Both the position numbers and the translations under genes were made by a program. Below the pieces are notes generated by a model. That model saw only the letters and a program-made list of their open reading frames with translations, did no database searches and had not been told where the DNA came from. 7,027 bases of DNA from an uncultured Selenomonas sp. (GTDB lineage: Bacteria; Bacillota; Negativicutes; Selenomonadales; Selenomonadaceae): contig CAJPRR010000116.1 of assembly GCA_905373085.1 (NCBI GenBank), positions 1-7,027 on the forward strand, read 5' to 3'. Below are positions 5,652-7,027 of this stretch, one piece after another (position 1 is the stretch's first letter; every line of letters starts with the position of its first letter).

Positions 5652-6203
5652 ATGGCACAGAGATTTCATACTTTGGAAGTGGCGGGCATCCGCAGGGAAC
5701 TGCCGATCTTGAACGTGACGGATGAGCTGGCGATCGCGGGTTTTATCATGCTCGGCGACGTCGAGCTTACGGACGCTTGTGCGAAGGCCTTGGCCGAGAA
5801 AGTGCCGAAGGAGACGGAAATCCTCCTGACGGCGGAGACGAAGGGCATACCGCTCGCGGCGGAACTCGCGCGCTGTCTCGGCATGAAGCGCTACGTCGTC
5901 GCAAGGAAGTCGGTCAAGGCGTACATGGAGGACGCCGTTTGGGTCGAGGATCGCTCCATTACGACGAAGGGAGTGCAGAAGCTTTGCCTCGACGGCGTGG
6001 ACAAGGCGCGTATCGCGGGGCGGAACGTGCTGCTTCTCGACGATGTGGTGTCGACGGGCGGCTCGATGAAGGCGCTGACAGAGCTTGCAGGCAAGGCGGG
6101 CGGCAAGGTCGTCGGCGAAGCGTGCGTGCTGGCGGAAGGCAAGGCGGCGGAAAGGAAGGATCTGATCTTCCTGGAAGCGCTGCCGCTTTTTGAGGCGCAG
6201 TGA
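5652..6203 (+). CDS. Purine-type phosphoribosyltransferase (APRT/XPRT-like)
   Basis: This 183-residue type I phosphoribosyltransferase transfers the phosphoribosyl group of PRPP to a base. The PRPP-binding loop is clear at 126-138 (VLLLDDVVSTGGS, acidic pair D130-D131 followed by TGG). ETKGIPLAAELA at 62-73 is the loop that contacts pyrophosphate in this fold, and YVVARKSVKAYM (81-92) is typical of the adenine/xanthine branch. Such proteins salvage purines in the cytoplasm, but close relatives include enzymes of unproven substrate, so no gene symbol is given. The ATG at 5652 is chosen because GGAGG (5636-5640) is correctly spaced and the promoter -10 ends at 5575. The gene is 30 bases upstream of the MntA-like gene on the same strand, with no terminator visible between, so read-through into the toxin-antitoxin pair is likely. 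Confidence 0.85.
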   Translation: MAQRFHTLEVAGIRRELPILNVTDELAIAGFIMLGDVELTDACAKALAEKVPKETEILLTAETKGIPLAAELARCLGMKRYVVARKSVKAYMEDAVWVEDRSITTKGVQKLCLDGVDKARIAGRNVLLLDDVVSTGGSMKALTELAGKAGGKVVGEACVLAEGKAAERKDLIFLEALPLFEAQ

Positions 6204-6233
6204 ATGGGAGAGTTGATGTGAGGAGGCGCCGAT

Positions 6234-6521
6234 ATGCTGTCTATTCCGATCATACGAGAGCGTATTGCGCCCGTATGCAAAAAGTATCCTATAAGAAAAG
6301 CATATCTCTTTGGTTCGTATGCCAGAGGCAATGCGACTGAAAAGAGCGATGTCGACTTGCGCATTGAGGGCGATATAAAAAGCTTTTTCATGCTGGGCGG
6401 CATCTATTCGGAACTTGAGGATGCACTGGGAATGAAGCTCGACCTTTTAAGCAAGATTCCTGATTCCGAGACATTTAGAGCGAATCTCCAGAAGGATGAA
6501 GTGTTGCTTTATGAACGATAG
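6234..6521 (+). CDS. mntA: MntA-type nucleotidyltransferase antitoxin
   Basis: This 95-residue minimal nucleotidyltransferase is the antitoxin of a type VII (HEPN/MNT) toxin-antitoxin pair. In the characterised Shewanella system MntA uses ATP to add AMP units to a tyrosine of its HepT partner and so silences it. The GSx10DxD active-site motif is exact: G27-S28, ten residues, D39-V-D41; the third metal-binding aspartate is probably D70 in KLDLL. AGGAGG at 6221-6226 lies 7 bases before the ATG. The stop overlaps the next start by 11 bases, indicating translational coupling. Base composition is clearly more AT-rich than the phosphoribosyltransferase upstream, consistent with transfer from elsewhere. 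Confidence 0.92.
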   Translation: MLSIPIIRERIAPVCKKYPIRKAYLFGSYARGNATEKSDVDLRIEGDIKSFFMLGGIYSELEDALGMKLDLLSKIPDSETFRANLQKDEVLLYER

Positions 6522-6855
6522 AGACAGGCAGATTGCAAAGCATATCCTGCGGCATTGTGAGGAGATTTTTGAGACGGTAGAGCGATTTGGTTCTTCTCAA
6601 GAAAGATTTAAGAGTGATCATGTGTTCTGCAACGCGTGCTCTATGGCACTTTTTCAAATGGGGGAGCTTTCCAAACGAATGTCAGAGGATTTCAGGTTGA
6701 GATATGCAAATATGCCTTGGGCTGAAATGCGAGGGATGAGAAATCTCTTTGCTCATGAGTATGAGTCATTGGATAAAGACTTGCTGTGGGAGACTGTTAC
6801 GAAAGACATTCCTGCATTGTATGAGCGGCTGAAAGAAATTTATAGTAGTGAATAA
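6511..6855 (+). CDS. hepT: HepT-type HEPN RNase toxin
   Basis: This 114-residue HEPN-domain protein is the toxin partner of MntA; family members are RNases that act on RNA (tRNA cleavage is reported for one) until AMPylated. The diagnostic Rx4HxY motif is intact: R77-N-L-F-A-H82-E-Y84, Y84 being the expected AMPylation site. The start MNDRDRQIAKH at 6511 is the normal HepT beginning; an in-frame ATG at 6496 would add five residues, and the nearest Shine-Dalgarno-like AAGGA (6491-6495) is too close to it. The gene overlaps mntA by 11 bases. Like mntA it is AT-richer than the neighbours. Antitoxin-first order is seen in part of the family. A weak hairpin (6873-6892, bulged T, no U-run) follows; no real terminator is visible. 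Confidence 0.92.
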   Translation: MNDRDRQIAKHILRHCEEIFETVERFGSSQERFKSDHVFCNACSMALFQMGELSKRMSEDFRLRYANMPWAEMRGMRNLFAHEYESLDKDLLWETVTKDIPALYERLKEIYSSE

Positions 6856-6900
6856 TCATTGGGTTGGTACGACTGATTGCGAAAAGCATCAGAAAAGGTG

Positions 6901-6929
6901 TTGACAAAAGAGACAAGAACCGCTAGAAT
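6901..6929 (+). promoter_or_regulatory. Near-consensus tRNA promoter
   Basis: TTGACA (6901-6906), a 17-base spacer and TAGAAT (6924-6929) are almost ideal for the housekeeping sigma factor. The tRNA begins 43 bases after the -10, giving a leader of about 36 bases to be removed by RNase P. It lies 45 bases after the HepT stop and is the strongest promoter in the window, in keeping with stable RNA. Confidence 0.88.
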
Positions 6930-6972
6930 ATACTCTGTCAGTCAGCGCGTGAATGCTTGGCGGGCAAATCAA

Positions 6973-7027
6973 GCGGAAGTAGCTCAGTGGTAGAGCACCA
7001 CCTTGCCAAGGTGGGGGTCGCGAGTTC
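6973..7027 (+). tRNA. tRNA-Gly (GCC), partial
   Basis: The tRNA starts GCGGAAG (acceptor) and has the D-arm GCTC-AGTGGT-AGAGC. The anticodon stem CCACC/GGTGG (6998-7002 with 7010-7014) surrounds the loop TTGCCAA, whose anticodon GCC (7005-7007) reads glycine GGC/GGU codons. The T-arm is entered (GTCGCGAGTTC) and the window ends before the 3' part, so the CCA end cannot be seen. The neighbouring MntA/HepT genes upstream make this a possible insertion hot spot. Confidence 0.95.

Noticed and set aside
6873..6892. Terminator after hepT
   Set aside because: The hairpin has a bulge and is followed by AAAA, not a T-run, on the coding strand.

Overview
The window looks like chromosomal DNA of a GC-rich Gram-positive-lineage bacterium, most likely a Negativicute close to Selenomonas. 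That placement is an inference. It rests on high GC with G/C-ending codons, strong AGGAGG-type ribosome binding sites, sigma70-type promoters, and the mix of a YeiH-type exporter, an HflX with a long N-terminal domain, and a nickel-dependent LarA. No single marker fixes the genus.

The left part (1-3544) is transcribed leftward. It holds the start of an MgtC/SapB-family membrane protein, a non-coding gap with a cluster of DnaA-box-like 9-mers, a YeiH-family membrane exporter whose leader appears to be tandemly duplicated, and hflX. The HflX protein carries a complete JAMM/MPN+ metal-binding signature in its N-terminal region, ahead of the normal HflX and GTPase domains. This is the most interesting protein feature here.

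The middle part (3545-4192) is mobile-element debris. It contains the 3' end of an IS3-family transposase with a one-base frameshift and no first two catalytic aspartates, possible IS3-type ends on both sides, and three consecutive hairpins that resemble an IS200/IS605-type end. Next, on the minus strand, is a full LarA-family racemase with all expected active-site residues.

From 5500 the layout turns divergent. The larA promoter and the promoter of a purine-type phosphoribosyltransferase lie back to back. Thirty bases after the phosphoribosyltransferase comes a compact AT-richer pair, an MntA-type nucleotidyltransferase and a HepT-type HEPN RNase, with both diagnostic motifs intact. This is a type VII toxin-antitoxin module with the antitoxin gene first. 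The window ends inside a tRNA-Gly(GCC) gene with its own near-consensus promoter.

The housekeeping-like genes (hflX, larA, phosphoribosyltransferase, tRNA) share the high-GC style. The IS remnant and the MntA/HepT pair look acquired. I found no CRISPR array and no wholly new multi-gene system. The best candidates for something little described are the JAMM-HflX fusion, the DnaA-box cluster and the duplicated yeiH leader.
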